Shown here: in pieces, positions 34,226-43,137 of the stretch
Numbering within the stretch: the first letter of the stretch is position 1
Layout of the letters: every line of letters starts with the position of its first letter
From: Aldehydirespirator sp965219165
GTDB taxonomy: Bacteria > Actinomycetota > Acidimicrobiia > Acidimicrobiales > Aldehydirespiratoraceae
DNA: 64,000 nucleotides
NCBI GenBank assembly: GCA_965219165.1
Contig: CBDCMW010000002.1
Coordinates: 1,364,001 to 1,428,000 of the forward strand
Reading direction: 5' to 3'
Program-made: the position numbers and the translations under genes
The notes under the pieces: generated by a model
Databases searched by the model: none
What the model saw: the letters and a program-made list of their open reading frames with translations, nothing else
What the model was told of the DNA's origin: nothing

Positions 34226-35221
34226 ATGAGGCTCGACATCCAGTACCGGCTGCACTTCCGTTACTCGGAGGCCGTCACCGAGTCCCAGAACGAAGTCCGT
34301 GTGCGGCCCCGAGACGACGAGTTCCAGCGGGTCCTGTCGTATCGATTGACCTCGCAGCCGCCGGTTCCGGTCCTCGAGACCGTCGACTACTGGGGGACGG
34401 CGGTAGAGCAACTCGGCATCCGCACGCCCCACACCGAGTTGGAGCTGATGGCCGAGGCGGCTGTGGAGACCGGGCTGCGGCCCGCGCCGATTGAGGCGCC
34501 GGCAGTCGAGGCGCTGGCGGAGCCCGATTTCCGGACCGCGCACTTCGAACTGCTGGTGCCGTCGCCCCACGTGGAATGGGACGAGGCCGTGGCCCGCCGA
34601 GCCACATCTGCCACCGACGGGGCTGTGTCGGTGCAGGAGATGGTCTCGGCCGTGGTGGCCGACGTGCCACAGGCACTGAGTTACGAGTCGGGCGCCACCG
34701 ACATCGGCGTATCGCTGGCCGAGCTGCTGGAGGGCGGGGCAGGCGTCTGCCAGGACTTCGCTCACCTGGCCCTCGGCATGCTGCGAAGCGTCGGCGTTCC
34801 TGCCCGCTACGTCTCGGGGTACCTGTTCGCGGCGGACGAGACCTCAGCGGACTCCGAGGCAGCCGACGTTGTGAGCGTGCAGACCCACGCCTGGATAGAG
34901 GCTGCCGTGCCCGGCTCGGGCTGGTGGGCGCTCGACCCGACCAACGGTGGCGTGGTAGGAGAGCGCCACGTCGTTATCGGCTGCGGGCGCGACTACGGCG
35001 ACGTGCCGCCGGTGCGGGGCGCCTTCATGGGCTCGGGGACCGCAGATGTCGACGCCGAGGTGGTCATCGGGAGGCAAATCGGTGGCGCGCCCGTCGACTC
35101 GGAGACAGCGCCGGGTCGGTCGCGCTCCACGCTTGCGGCGCCCCCGGCCCGGTCGCGCTCCACGCTTGCGGCGCCCCCGGCCCCGAGCTGGCGCCAACCG
35201 CAGGGCCAGCAACAGCAGTGA
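34226..35221 (+). CDS. Transglutaminase-like cysteine peptidase
   Basis: 331 residues. The N-terminal beta domain (MRLDIQYRLHFRYSEAVTESQNEVRVRP) and the catalytic core, with Cys in GAGVCQDFAHLALGMLRSVGVPARYVSGYL, His in HAWIEA, and Asp in WWALDPTNG, define the bacterial transglutaminase-like family. It may cleave or transfer the peptide made by the ATP-grasp partner. The last 40 or so residues are a Ser/Ala/Pro-rich tail built from a 33-bp DNA repeat (35117-35182) and look like a recent addition. Confidence 0.87.
   Translation: MRLDIQYRLHFRYSEAVTESQNEVRVRPRDDEFQRVLSYRLTSQPPVPVLETVDYWGTAVEQLGIRTPHTELELMAEAAVETGLRPAPIEAPAVEALAEPDFRTAHFELLVPSPHVEWDEAVARRATSATDGAVSVQEMVSAVVADVPQALSYESGATDIGVSLAELLEGGAGVCQDFAHLALGMLRSVGVPARYVSGYLFAADETSADSEAADVVSVQTHAWIEAAVPGSGWWALDPTNGGVVGERHVVIGCGRDYGDVPPVRGAFMGSGTADVDAEVVIGRQIGGAPVDSETAPGRSRSTLAAPPARSRSTLAAPPAPSWRQPQGQQQQ
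35117..35182 (+). repeat. Two tandem 33-bp units in the 3' end of the transglutaminase gene
   Basis: CGGTCGCGCTCCACGCTTGC begins at 35117 and again at 35150. The units encode two copies of an 11-residue Arg-Ser-Thr-Leu-Ala-Ala-Pro-rich tail and leave the frame intact. Confidence 0.85.
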
Positions 35222-35351
35222 GTCCCGCTCAACCCCGAGGAGCAGCTGAGCACCGGCACCGCGCCCAACATGGTGCGCCTGTCGGTGGGGATCGAGACCC
35301 TCGACGACATTATCGTCGACCTCGACGCCGGTTTGCGGCCGCAGCCTCGCT
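35222..35351 (+). pseudogene. 3' remnant of an O-acetylhomoserine sulfhydrylase-type PLP enzyme
   Basis: Immediately after the transglutaminase stop the same frame reads LNPEEQLSTGTAPNMVRLSV then GIETLDDIIVDLDAGL. This is the characteristic C-terminal end of Cys/Met-metabolism PLP enzymes (O-acetylhomoserine sulfhydrylase, cystathionine gamma-synthase). The preceding roughly 380 residues are absent. It marks a deletion breakpoint, perhaps the same event that gave the neighbouring gene its repetitive tail. Confidence 0.65.
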
Positions 35352-36569
35352 CTAGTTCCGCGACGGCTGGGACGCTCCGCCGCGGGCCCAGAGCTGGAAG
35401 CCCAACGCTATGGAGCTGTAGGCGAAGTAAGCGATGCCGATCGGCATGACCGAGTCGTCGATGGCGCGGTCAGTGAACGAAGCCAACAGAGAGCCCCCCA
35501 GCGAGGCACTGAACCCGAGTACGCCCGCGGCGGTGCCCGCCATCTCTCCCATCGGCTCGAGGGCCAGGCTCATGGCGGTGGGGAACACGGCCACATGGCA
35601 GGCATTGGCCAGGCTGAACAGCACCAGCCACACCATGAATGGAGGAAGGCCGCCGCCCGCCGCGGTCGCGGCGAACAGCGCTGCACAAGCGGTGGAGAAC
35701 GCCATGCTCGCTCCCAGCGCCATCTGGCTCGCCCGCACGGTGTGCAGGAGCCGGTTGCTGCCTAGGGCTACCAGTGCGGCGAGCACGCCGACGGCGGAAA
35801 AATATGGAACGAACCAGCCCGGCCTGGCGTACACGTCGGCGAAGATCAGCTCAGTGCTGCCCAGGAACGACAGGAAGGCCCCGAATCCGAAGGTCACCGT
35901 CAGCGTGTAGCCCAGTGCGGTGCGGTTGCGGAGCACCGAGCGGAATCCTGCGAGCACCGGCCCGAGCCTCAGAGGGCGACGATTCGCGGGGTCCAGGGTC
36001 TCGCCGAGGCGCAGTGCCCATCCCAGCACGAGCAGCGCGGTGACCACCCCGAAGGCCATCACCCAGCGCCACGAACCGATCTCGACCAGTCCCTTGCCCA
36101 GCACCGGCGCGATGATGGGGGCAAGGAAGAAGGCGGTCTGTACAAGCGTCATCACCCGGGCCATGGCCGTGCCCGCGAAGCGGTCCCTCACGATTGCCTG
36201 GGTAAGGGTCCGGGATCCGGCCGACGCGACCCCCCAAACGAATCGGCTGATGTAGAGCACGCCCAGCGATGGCGCAAACGCCGCTGAGAGGGCGGCGAGA
36301 CCGTAGAGAACCATGCTTCCCGTGAGTGTCGGCTTGCGCCCCACGGCGTCGGCGATGGGGCCGTAGAACAGGTTCCCGATTCCGGCCCCCATCAAGAACA
36401 GGGTCACCGTGAGGGCCAGACGGGGCGAGTCGTCGTCCAAGCCGAAGGCTGGGCGCATCTCCTCGAAGGCGGGCAGCAGCATGTCGATGGCCAGGGCCGT
36501 CATGGCGCTCAGCAGGGCCATGAACAACACGAACTCCCGCTCACCCATGCGGTGGCCGGGCATGGTCAT
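35352..36569 (-). CDS. MFS multidrug transporter, Bcr/CflA type
   Basis: 405 residues with about 12 hydrophobic segments. The N-terminal MLLPAFEEM, the GAGIGNLFYGPIADAVGRKPT loop between helices 2 and 3 (MFS motif A region) and RFVWGVASAGSRTLTQAIVRDRF place it with Bcr/CflA drug:proton antiporters. Starts are uncertain: M1 at 36569 and M3 at 36563 lie inside a 38-bp tandem repeat, while M8 at 36548 (MGEREFVLFMALL) is just inside the unique sequence and is likely the ancestral start. Confidence 0.85.
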   Translation of the reverse strand: MTMPGHRMGEREFVLFMALLSAMTALAIDMLLPAFEEMRPAFGLDDDSPRLALTVTLFLMGAGIGNLFYGPIADAVGRKPTLTGSMVLYGLAALSAAFAPSLGVLYISRFVWGVASAGSRTLTQAIVRDRFAGTAMARVMTLVQTAFFLAPIIAPVLGKGLVEIGSWRWVMAFGVVTALLVLGWALRLGETLDPANRRPLRLGPVLAGFRSVLRNRTALGYTLTVTFGFGAFLSFLGSTELIFADVYARPGWFVPYFSAVGVLAALVALGSNRLLHTVRASQMALGASMAFSTACAALFAATAAGGGLPPFMVWLVLFSLANACHVAVFPTAMSLALEPMGEMAGTAAGVLGFSASLGGSLLASFTDRAIDDSVMPIGIAYFAYSSIALGFQLWARGGASQPSRN

Positions 36570-36662
36570 CGTGAGCGGTGGCCGGTGCGGTGGCCGGGCA
36601 TGGTCATCGTGAGCGGTGGCCGGTGCGGTGGCCGGCGACCGGAGAGGTCATCGTGAGCGGTT
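36549..36662. repeat. Three tandem 38-bp units at the 5' end of the MFS gene
   Basis: Units start at 36549, 36587 and 36625; the first two are identical and the third is diverged. They contain GGCATGGTCATCGTGAGCGG. The array covers the promoter side of the minus-strand MFS gene and extends its possible N-terminus. The rest of the gap to 36836 shows no gene. Confidence 0.8.
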
Positions 36663-36836
36663 GCCCATTCGATGTCCTGGCCCGCTCACTGCGGGAGTCT
36701 GCCCCGAGCGCGGCCAACAACCCCTCATCGGTCGGCCGAGGGTCGCAGATCTTGTGCTGATCGCGTCGCCGCGGGCGGGTTAGGGTGCGGCCGTTCCGCG
36801 CCGGCCAGAAGCGGCGCACCGAGGAGGGAGACGACC

Positions 36837-37907
36837 ATGGCAGCGAACCTTCAACTTCCCGGACGGTTGGGAGATGCCGACCTGACGCTGGGGACCGACC
36901 CCCGCGCAGACCCCCGCATGGTGGCGACCCTGGAGCCGCTGGGCCTCGTGGGACGGGCCGCGCCCGTGCCACTGGACCCGAACGCGTCCATCGAGGAGAT
37001 CCTCGCGCTGGCAGACGCGGGCGAGCCGGGCTTCGAGATGCTCTTCGACGCTCTGTTCGCTGAGTTGGCGCCCGTCGACGGCGTGGAGTCGCGCACCGAG
37101 GTGATCTCCGGCGTTGACGGCAACGAAATCAGCCTGTACATCCACAGCCCGTCCGGCGCGGGCGGCCCCCGGCCGGGCATCCTGCACATCCACGGCGGCG
37201 GCATGGTGATCCTCAGCGCGGAGGGTGCCTCCTACCAGCGCTGGCGCAACGAGATGGCCGCGCTGGGCATGGTGGTGGTGGGAGTGGAGTTCCGCAACGC
37301 CGCCGGGGCGCTCGGCCCCCATCCCTTCCCGGCGGGCCTCAACGACTGCGCCTCCGCGCTCGACTGGATGCACGCCCACCGCGACGAGCTGGGCGTGTCG
37401 AAGATCGTGGTGTCGGGCGAGTCCGGCGGCGGCAACCTCACGCTGGCCACCACCCTCAAGGCCAGCCAGGAGGGGCGTCTCGGAATGATCGACGGCGTGT
37501 ACGCCCAGTGTCCCTACATCTCGGGCGCCTACGCCAGCCCGCCGCTCGAGCTTCCGTCGCTGCACGAGAACGACGGTTACTTCCTGGCCAGCGACGTGAT
37601 GGGTTACTTCGTGGAGGCCTACGACCCGGGTGCCGCGAACCTGAAGGATCCACTGGCGTGGCCCTGGTACGCCGAAGTCGACGACCTGGTGGGCATGCCG
37701 CCCCACGTGATCTCGGTGAACGAGCTCGACCCGCTGCGCGACGAGGGGCTCGACTACTACCGCAAGCTCGCCCGGGCCGGTGTGAGCGTCAACAGCCGCA
37801 CCGTCAACGGCACTTGCCACGCGGGCGACCTGCTGCTGCTCGGCGCCATGCCCGAGGTGTACGCAGCCTCAGCCCGCGACCTCGCCACCTTCGCACACGC
37901 GCTCTGA
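36837..37907 (+). CDS. Alpha/beta hydrolase, hormone-sensitive-lipase family esterase
   Basis: 356 residues from ATG 36837, with GAGGAGGGA 8-16 bp upstream. The oxyanion-hole HIHGGGMVI, nucleophile GESGGGN, catalytic Asp in NELDPLRDEG and His in NGTCHAGD are all in the HSL order. It probably hydrolyses short acyl or arylacyl esters in the cytoplasm. It stands alone; the next gene in the same direction starts 155 bp later. Confidence 0.87.
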   Translation: MAANLQLPGRLGDADLTLGTDPRADPRMVATLEPLGLVGRAAPVPLDPNASIEEILALADAGEPGFEMLFDALFAELAPVDGVESRTEVISGVDGNEISLYIHSPSGAGGPRPGILHIHGGGMVILSAEGASYQRWRNEMAALGMVVVGVEFRNAAGALGPHPFPAGLNDCASALDWMHAHRDELGVSKIVVSGESGGGNLTLATTLKASQEGRLGMIDGVYAQCPYISGAYASPPLELPSLHENDGYFLASDVMGYFVEAYDPGAANLKDPLAWPWYAEVDDLVGMPPHVISVNELDPLRDEGLDYYRKLARAGVSVNSRTVNGTCHAGDLLLLGAMPEVYAASARDLATFAHAL

Positions 37908-38062
37908 GGCCTCTGACTGCCGAGGTGCCGCGCTGGCCGCCAGCATCCTCGTCTTCGCCTGGTGGCGCGGCGGTCGAGAGCCGCTCTCCTGCGGCGCAGT
38001 GATCGCCTCTTGTGGCTTCCATGGCGGGGTCGGGCGGGGGCCGGCCCGGATACGGTGAGACC

Positions 38063-39748
38063 GTGAGGCAGCTCATAACGGACGCGCTGATCGTTGTCGG
38101 CGCCAGGGCTGCCGAGCCTTACCACGGCGACGCGCTGATCGACGGAGACCGCATCGTCCATCTCGGCGAGGTCCCGCCCAGCGCGGCGGCCGGGGCGGAT
38201 CGCACCATCGAAGCCGACGGTCGGGTGCTGGCCCCCGGCTTCGTGGACACTCACAACCATGGCGCTCTCGCCGGTACTCGCGTCGGCGAGCACGGGATCC
38301 CGGTCAGCTGCGAGATGGCGGTGCGCGGCGGCGTCACCAAGAGAATCTGCGGGGTGGACGGGCTGTCGCCGGCGCCGGTGGCACCCGCCCAGCGCGCCGA
38401 GTACGCGGCCCAGCTCGCTCCCCTCGACGGGACCGTGGGCGCGGCGGGCGACCCCGATGGCGACGACCCCGCCGGGGGCCGCGACTGGCCGTGGTCGACA
38501 ATGGAGGAGTTCCTGCGCTGGCATCGGGGCCGCTCGGTGACTGACTTGGGCATGCACATGGGCCACAGCGCTGTGCGGCGCACCGTGATGGGCAACCTCG
38601 ACCGCACTGCCGACGACTCCCAGATCCGGGCCATGGCCGAGATCGTTCGCCGCGAGGCGCCCTGGTGCCTGGGGCTGTCCACCGGCCTCGTGTACAACCC
38701 GGCCGTCTACTCGGACCAGCGCGAGATCACCGCCCTGGTGCGGGCGTTCAACGAGGTCAAGCCGGGCGCGCTGTACCCGCATCTGCGGTCGGAGAGCGAC
38801 GACATCATCGAAGCCCTCGAAGAGGTGATCACCGCCGCGGTCGAAGGCGGAGGCGGTTACTGCAGCGAGCATTCCAAGATCGCAGGGCGCCGCAACTGGG
38901 ACCGCTTCGGTGAGGTGGCGGCGAAGCTCGACGACGCGGCCGGCTCGGTGCCCACGATGGGCAACATGTACCCCTACACCGCGGGCAGCACCACCGCGGA
39001 CGCCTTGTTCCCGCCGGAGGTCCGCTCCGGCACCCGGGCCGAGTTCATGGCCCGGCTGAGCGACGACGACGTGCGCCGGTTCGCGTTCGAGAAGATCTAC
39101 GGCGACGGCTCCGGCTGGGACAACTTCGTGGCCTTCTGCGGCGGGCTGGAGGGCATCCAGATCGCGGGCGTGCTCGAGGGCGTGGGCGACGAGTTCCTGG
39201 GCAAGCGGTTCTCCGATGTGGTGCTGGCCGCGGGGGTGACCGACATGTCCTCGGTCGAGGCCCACGACGCGGTCTGCGACTTCTTCCTGCACAACAGGGG
39301 CGAGGTCTCCATCATCAGCCACTACGGCAACGAGGCCACCGTGGAGCGGTTCTTCCGCCGCTCGAACATGGCGCTCTGCACCGACGGTCTGATGCCGGGA
39401 CCGGGACAGAAGCCCCACCCTCGCTCACTGGGGTCCTTCCCCAAGGCGCTGCGCATGGCTCGCGAGCTCGGCATTCCCCTGGCCGAGATCGTCCACCGGC
39501 TGGCGGTGCTGCCCTGCGAGTTCATGGGGCTCCCGAGCCCGGCCCTGCGCGAGGGCGCCGATGCGTCTGTGGTGCTGTTCGACTGGGACCGTGTGACCGA
39601 GCGCAACAGCTACGAGGATCCGCTGGTCCCGCCCGACGGAATCGGCGCAGTGTGGGTTCACGGCGATCTGGTGCAGCACGATGGCCGCATCCACCCGCCA
39701 AGTAAGTTCGGCGGCCTCCACCTCCTCACGGCGCCCGGCGCGCCCTGA
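38063..39748 (+). CDS. N-acyl-D-amino acid deacylase-like amidohydrolase
   Basis: 561 residues from GTG 38063 (an upstream ATG 38012 adds 17 residues without homology). Amidohydrolase marks: GRVLAPGFVDTHNHGAL (metal-binding HxH), a central LYPHLRSESDDIIEALEEVI and EHSKIAGRRNW region, SIISHYGNEATVERF, and a late CTDGLMPGP (Asp ligand). The domain order is that of D-aminoacylase/N-acyl-D-glutamate deacylase. It would release D-amino acids from N-acylated forms. The exact substrate is unproven. Confidence 0.82.
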   Translation: MRQLITDALIVVGARAAEPYHGDALIDGDRIVHLGEVPPSAAAGADRTIEADGRVLAPGFVDTHNHGALAGTRVGEHGIPVSCEMAVRGGVTKRICGVDGLSPAPVAPAQRAEYAAQLAPLDGTVGAAGDPDGDDPAGGRDWPWSTMEEFLRWHRGRSVTDLGMHMGHSAVRRTVMGNLDRTADDSQIRAMAEIVRREAPWCLGLSTGLVYNPAVYSDQREITALVRAFNEVKPGALYPHLRSESDDIIEALEEVITAAVEGGGGYCSEHSKIAGRRNWDRFGEVAAKLDDAAGSVPTMGNMYPYTAGSTTADALFPPEVRSGTRAEFMARLSDDDVRRFAFEKIYGDGSGWDNFVAFCGGLEGIQIAGVLEGVGDEFLGKRFSDVVLAAGVTDMSSVEAHDAVCDFFLHNRGEVSIISHYGNEATVERFFRRSNMALCTDGLMPGPGQKPHPRSLGSFPKALRMARELGIPLAEIVHRLAVLPCEFMGLPSPALREGADASVVLFDWDRVTERNSYEDPLVPPDGIGAVWVHGDLVQHDGRIHPPSKFGGLHLLTAPGAP

Positions 39749-39828
39749 TCTGCCCTCCGGGCGCAGTCAGGCCGACTGGAGCGGCATAGTTGCTCACGGA
39801 ACAGCTAGTGCCCCGTTTGGGGGATTCG

Positions 39829-39864
39829 TTGGACAACTGCTGGTATATTGAAATATAACAATAT
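39829..39864 (+). promoter_or_regulatory. AT-rich promoter with dyad upstream of a TA-like pair
   Basis: TTGGAC (39829-39834) and TATAAC (39854-39859), 19 bp apart, in the only AT-rich stretch nearby. An inverted repeat ATATTG/CAATAT (39845-39850, 39859-39864) overlaps the -10 and could be an autoregulatory operator for the two genes that follow. Confidence 0.45.
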
Positions 39865-39876
39865 GTAGTTACCATC

Positions 39877-40137
39877 GTGATAGTGGCGAAGGGCATCCAC
39901 CCCAACAAGGAGATCCGCAAGGCGATCCGGCAACTCGAACAGGCGGGATGGACTGTCGAGCTGGCGAGGGGCCGTTCGGCGCACCGATGGGGCACAGCCT
40001 TCTGCCCGGCTAGGACCCCTTCATGCTCGGTGGTGATTTGGGGTTCGCCCCGCGTACCCGAGGACCTGGCGAGTAGGCTCCGGCGGAGCCGGGTGGCGTG
40101 CGAGTGCCGGCCGGCGGATGGTGACAGGAGGGCCTGA
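39877..40137 (+). CDS. Small protein, HicA-like candidate toxin
   Basis: 86 residues from GTG 39877. The pattern KEIRKAIRQLEQAGWTVELARGRSAHRWGTAFCP ... SVVIWGSPRVPEDLASRLRRS resembles HicA-type double-stranded-RNA-binding-fold toxins and a widespread actinobacterial group of small proteins with a GxxHxW-x-CP block. A key histidine is present (SAHRW). Its stop overlaps the next start (ATGA). Toxin activity is inferred from size, fold pattern and pairing only. Confidence 0.5.
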   Translation: MIVAKGIHPNKEIRKAIRQLEQAGWTVELARGRSAHRWGTAFCPARTPSCSVVIWGSPRVPEDLASRLRRSRVACECRPADGDRRA

Positions 40138-40463
40138 TGACGTCTCTCAACATCCATTTCTTCGACTTGGAGACCGACCCTGGGGTGGATCTGATGGACG
40201 ACGCCACGCTCGATGCTCTCTACGAGGCTGGGTGCGACGACGCCCTGGTCGGGCACCACAGGCTTGCTTTCGCTCGCCGCGCCGACACGCTGTCAGAGGC
40301 ACTCAAGTCGGCCAAGGCCGATGCCGAGTCGGTTCCCGGGGTGCGTGTTCTGTCCGTCAAGATTGCGGCTGGTGACATCGAGGCAGCGCCGGCGACCAAC
40401 TCGGCGGGCTCGGCTGTGCCGACAGTGGACCGTGGAGGCACTCGTGTAGCAGGCGCCCGTTGA
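40137..40463 (+). CDS. Small protein, candidate antitoxin partner
   Basis: 108 residues, ATG overlapping the preceding stop. NIHFFDLETD ... LDALYEAGCDDALVGHH ... FARRADTLSEALKSAKADAESVPGVRVLSVK is the pattern of a common small actinobacterial protein found after HicA-like genes. It is acidic in its first half and has a disordered tail. I do not know an experimentally studied homologue; the pair should be read as a putative toxin-antitoxin module. Confidence 0.5.
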   Translation: MTSLNIHFFDLETDPGVDLMDDATLDALYEAGCDDALVGHHRLAFARRADTLSEALKSAKADAESVPGVRVLSVKIAAGDIEAAPATNSAGSAVPTVDRGGTRVAGAR

Positions 40464-40532
40464 AGGGGCTCCAAGAACGGCGTTTCCCGCACCGCCGCCA
40501 TGAGAACCCCCGCGTCGACCAGGTGCGGAGCG

Positions 40533-41042
40533 CTAGTCCGACGGCTGGTTGATGAGGTGGGTGGCTGCGTTGTCGAAGTGGTCGAACATCGCGGCCCGGA
40601 TCTCGTCGGGCAGCGGGTGGCCGGTGCCGTCGGCGATAGTGGCCGCGTCGAGCGAGGCCGTCATGTGCTCCATCCAGGCGTCGCGCTCGGCCCAGCCGAT
40701 GGCGAAGGGCATGTGCCGCATCCGCAGGCGGGGGTGGCCTCGCTCCTCGCTGTAGTGCGGAGGCCCGCCCCAGTACTGGGCCAGGAAGCCAGCTAGCCGC
40801 TTGCGGGACGGCCCCATGTTCCTCGGGTACATGGGCCGCAGAAGCGGATCGTCTTCGACCGCGTCGTAGAACCGGTCGACCAGCTCATCAAAGAATCGCT
40901 GGCCGCCCACCATCTCGAACACCGTCGGCGGCGCCTGCATCGCCTCTCGCATTGATCCCTTCAGGTTCACGCCATCCGACCAACCCTCGCCCCCGCTGGC
41001 GTCTGCAGCCTCGAGTTGTGCGCCTTCGCCTGGCTCGCTCAC
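40533..41042 (-). CDS. glbO: Group II truncated haemoglobin (trHbO-like)
   Basis: 169 residues from GTG 41042; homology begins around TVFEMVGGQRFFDELVDRFYDAV, so an ATG about 30 codons later is also possible. The trHb2 marks are clear: DPLLRPMYP, FLAQYWGGPPHYSEERGHPRLRMRHMPF (proximal His in RMRHMPF), and a late AWMEHM with the conserved Trp. It binds oxygen or nitric oxide at haem. It is transcribed away from the helicase gene. Confidence 0.88.
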   Translation of the reverse strand: MSEPGEGAQLEAADASGGEGWSDGVNLKGSMREAMQAPPTVFEMVGGQRFFDELVDRFYDAVEDDPLLRPMYPRNMGPSRKRLAGFLAQYWGGPPHYSEERGHPRLRMRHMPFAIGWAERDAWMEHMTASLDAATIADGTGHPLPDEIRAAMFDHFDNAATHLINQPSD

Positions 41043-41151
41043 GCCTCGCAGCGTACGGCCACTCACAGGGCAGGCCCGACCTGTCATCGTCCGCATCTGC
41101 GGGGGCCTTCTCGGTACGGCCAGTCGCCGCGCCGGGCTGACCTGTCGATGA

Positions 41152-43074
41152 GTGCCGGTACCGTCGATTGCTGTGAGCGTCGCAGGAGCCGCCGTCGAGG
41201 CACTCGACGCGGTCGTATCTTCCATGCTGGGCGGCGGCGAGCGGCGCCCCGGGCAGCGACGGATGTGCGAGGCCGTCGCGGCCGCCCTCGATGAGGACCG
41301 GCATCTGGTGGTGGCGGCCGGCACCGGCACCGGCAAGTCGATGGCCTACCTCGCCCCGATTGCGGCGAGCGGTCAGAAGGCGGTCGTGGCCACCGCCACC
41401 AAGGCGCTCCAAGACCAGCTCGTCAACAAGGACCTGCCCCAGCTGGCGCAAGCCCTGGGCAAGCCGCTGCGGTACGCCGTGCTCAAGGGCCGGTCGAACT
41501 ACATCTGTCTCAAGAAGCTCGCTGACCTGGGTACGGCCGCTGGCAGCGAACAGGGCGAGCTGATCGCCGCCAGGTCGGCCGAGGAGGCCGGACGAGTCCG
41601 TGCAGAGGTCAAGCGGCTGGCCACCTGGGCCGCCGAGACCCCCGACGGGGACCGGGCCGGTCTCGACTTCGAGCCGTCACCCCGGGGTTGGGAGGCGGTC
41701 AGCGTCTCCGGACGTGAGTGCCCGGGGGCGAGCAACTGCCCGTCGGGGGCCGAGTGCTTCACGGAACGGGCCAGGGAAGCGGCAGCCGACGTCGACGTGC
41801 TGGTCGTCAACACCCACCTGTACTGCCTCCACGTGTTCACCGACGCCGAGATCCTGCCCGCTCACGACGCCGTGGTATTCGACGAGGCCCACACTGTCGA
41901 GGACATCGCGGCCAGCGTCGCCGGGGTGTCCATCACCGGCGGAAGGTTCGAGGCCGCGGCCCGGGTAGTGAGGGCCGCAGTGCCGAGTTCGAGGACGGCC
42001 GATGACGTGGACGCCGCAGGCAAGTCTCTCCGCTCGGCGCTCCGTCCCTACCGCGACGAGCGGCTATCTCCCGTGCCCGACGAGCTAGTGGACCTCGCCG
42101 TCCTCTGCCGGGGGCGCCTCGACGCTGCCAATGCTGAGGTCCGCGAGGCGTCGGGAGACGACACGCGGCGAGCGATGGCGCGGCGCTCCCTCGCAGCCCT
42201 AGCCGAGGACCTCGCCCGAGCGTCGGACCCGGAGACCGAGGACGCGGTGTGGGTGGAGGGAGCCGAGCACAACCCCGTCTGGCGGACCGCCCCGATCGAT
42301 GTGAGCGCGCTGCTCCTGGAGCGTCTCTGGACGCACGCCCCGGCCGTGCTCACCAGCGCGACGATCCCCGCGAACCTCGTAGACACACTCGGCGTCCCCG
42401 AAGACGAGTGCGACGCGCTCGACGTGGGAAGCCCGTTCGACTACCGCGGCAGCGGCCTGCTCTACTGCGCCAAGAGCCTCCCCAACCCGAACAAGCCCGG
42501 CAGGGACAGGGGCGCCCACCACGAGATCGCCCGGATGGTCACTGCGGCCGGCGGGCGCACTCTGGCCCTGTTCACCAGCTATGACGCCATGAACCGGGCC
42601 GCCGAAGCCGTCCGTGAGATGACCGACCTGTGCATCTACACCCAGCTCGACCTCCCCAAGCAGGAGCTCGTCCGCCGTTTCTCCACCGAGGAGGAGAGCT
42701 GCCTGTTCGCGACCATGGGCATGTGGCAGGGCGTGGACGTGCCCGGCCGGTCCCTGTCGCTCGTTGTCGTTGACCGCATCCCGTTCCCCCGGCCCGACGA
42801 GCCGCTGATCAGCGCCCGCCGCGAGCGGTGCGGATCAGGCGCCTTCCACCAGATCGATGTTCCTAGGGCGGCGACGATGCTGGCTCAGGGAGCCGGAAGG
42901 CTCATCCGCTCCGCCGACGACCGGGGTGTCGTCGCGGTGCTCGACTCCCGGCTGGCGACGGCCCGCTATCGCCAAGGCCTGCTCCGAGGCCTGCCGCCGT
43001 TCCGCCGAACGATCAACCTCGCCGAGGTCGAGGCGTTCCTTACCGATATCCGCCTCTCTGCAGAGGTCGCCTGA
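41152..43074 (+). CDS. DinG/XPD-like ATP-dependent DNA helicase
   Basis: 640 residues from GTG 41152 (GTG 41173 is equally possible). Walker A AAGTGTGKSMAYLAP, four cysteines for an Fe-S cluster between motifs Ia and II (ICLKK, CPGASNC, CFTE), DEAH box FDEAHTVED, and C-terminal motifs VDVPGRSLSLVVVDRIPFPRP and QGAGRLIRSADDRG. This is a 5'-3' superfamily 2 helicase for DNA repair or R-loop removal. It sits alone between the haemoglobin and MpaB-family genes. Confidence 0.9.
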   Translation: MPVPSIAVSVAGAAVEALDAVVSSMLGGGERRPGQRRMCEAVAAALDEDRHLVVAAGTGTGKSMAYLAPIAASGQKAVVATATKALQDQLVNKDLPQLAQALGKPLRYAVLKGRSNYICLKKLADLGTAAGSEQGELIAARSAEEAGRVRAEVKRLATWAAETPDGDRAGLDFEPSPRGWEAVSVSGRECPGASNCPSGAECFTERAREAAADVDVLVVNTHLYCLHVFTDAEILPAHDAVVFDEAHTVEDIAASVAGVSITGGRFEAAARVVRAAVPSSRTADDVDAAGKSLRSALRPYRDERLSPVPDELVDLAVLCRGRLDAANAEVREASGDDTRRAMARRSLAALAEDLARASDPETEDAVWVEGAEHNPVWRTAPIDVSALLLERLWTHAPAVLTSATIPANLVDTLGVPEDECDALDVGSPFDYRGSGLLYCAKSLPNPNKPGRDRGAHHEIARMVTAAGGRTLALFTSYDAMNRAAEAVREMTDLCIYTQLDLPKQELVRRFSTEEESCLFATMGMWQGVDVPGRSLSLVVVDRIPFPRPDEPLISARRERCGSGAFHQIDVPRAATMLAQGAGRLIRSADDRGVVAVLDSRLATARYRQGLLRGLPPFRRTINLAEVEAFLTDIRLSAEVA

Positions 43075-43137
43075 CTGGCCCCGTGAAGCGGCCCTGTCAC
43101 CCGGACCGCGGCGGACGTCGGACGGTCGAGTCAGCCA

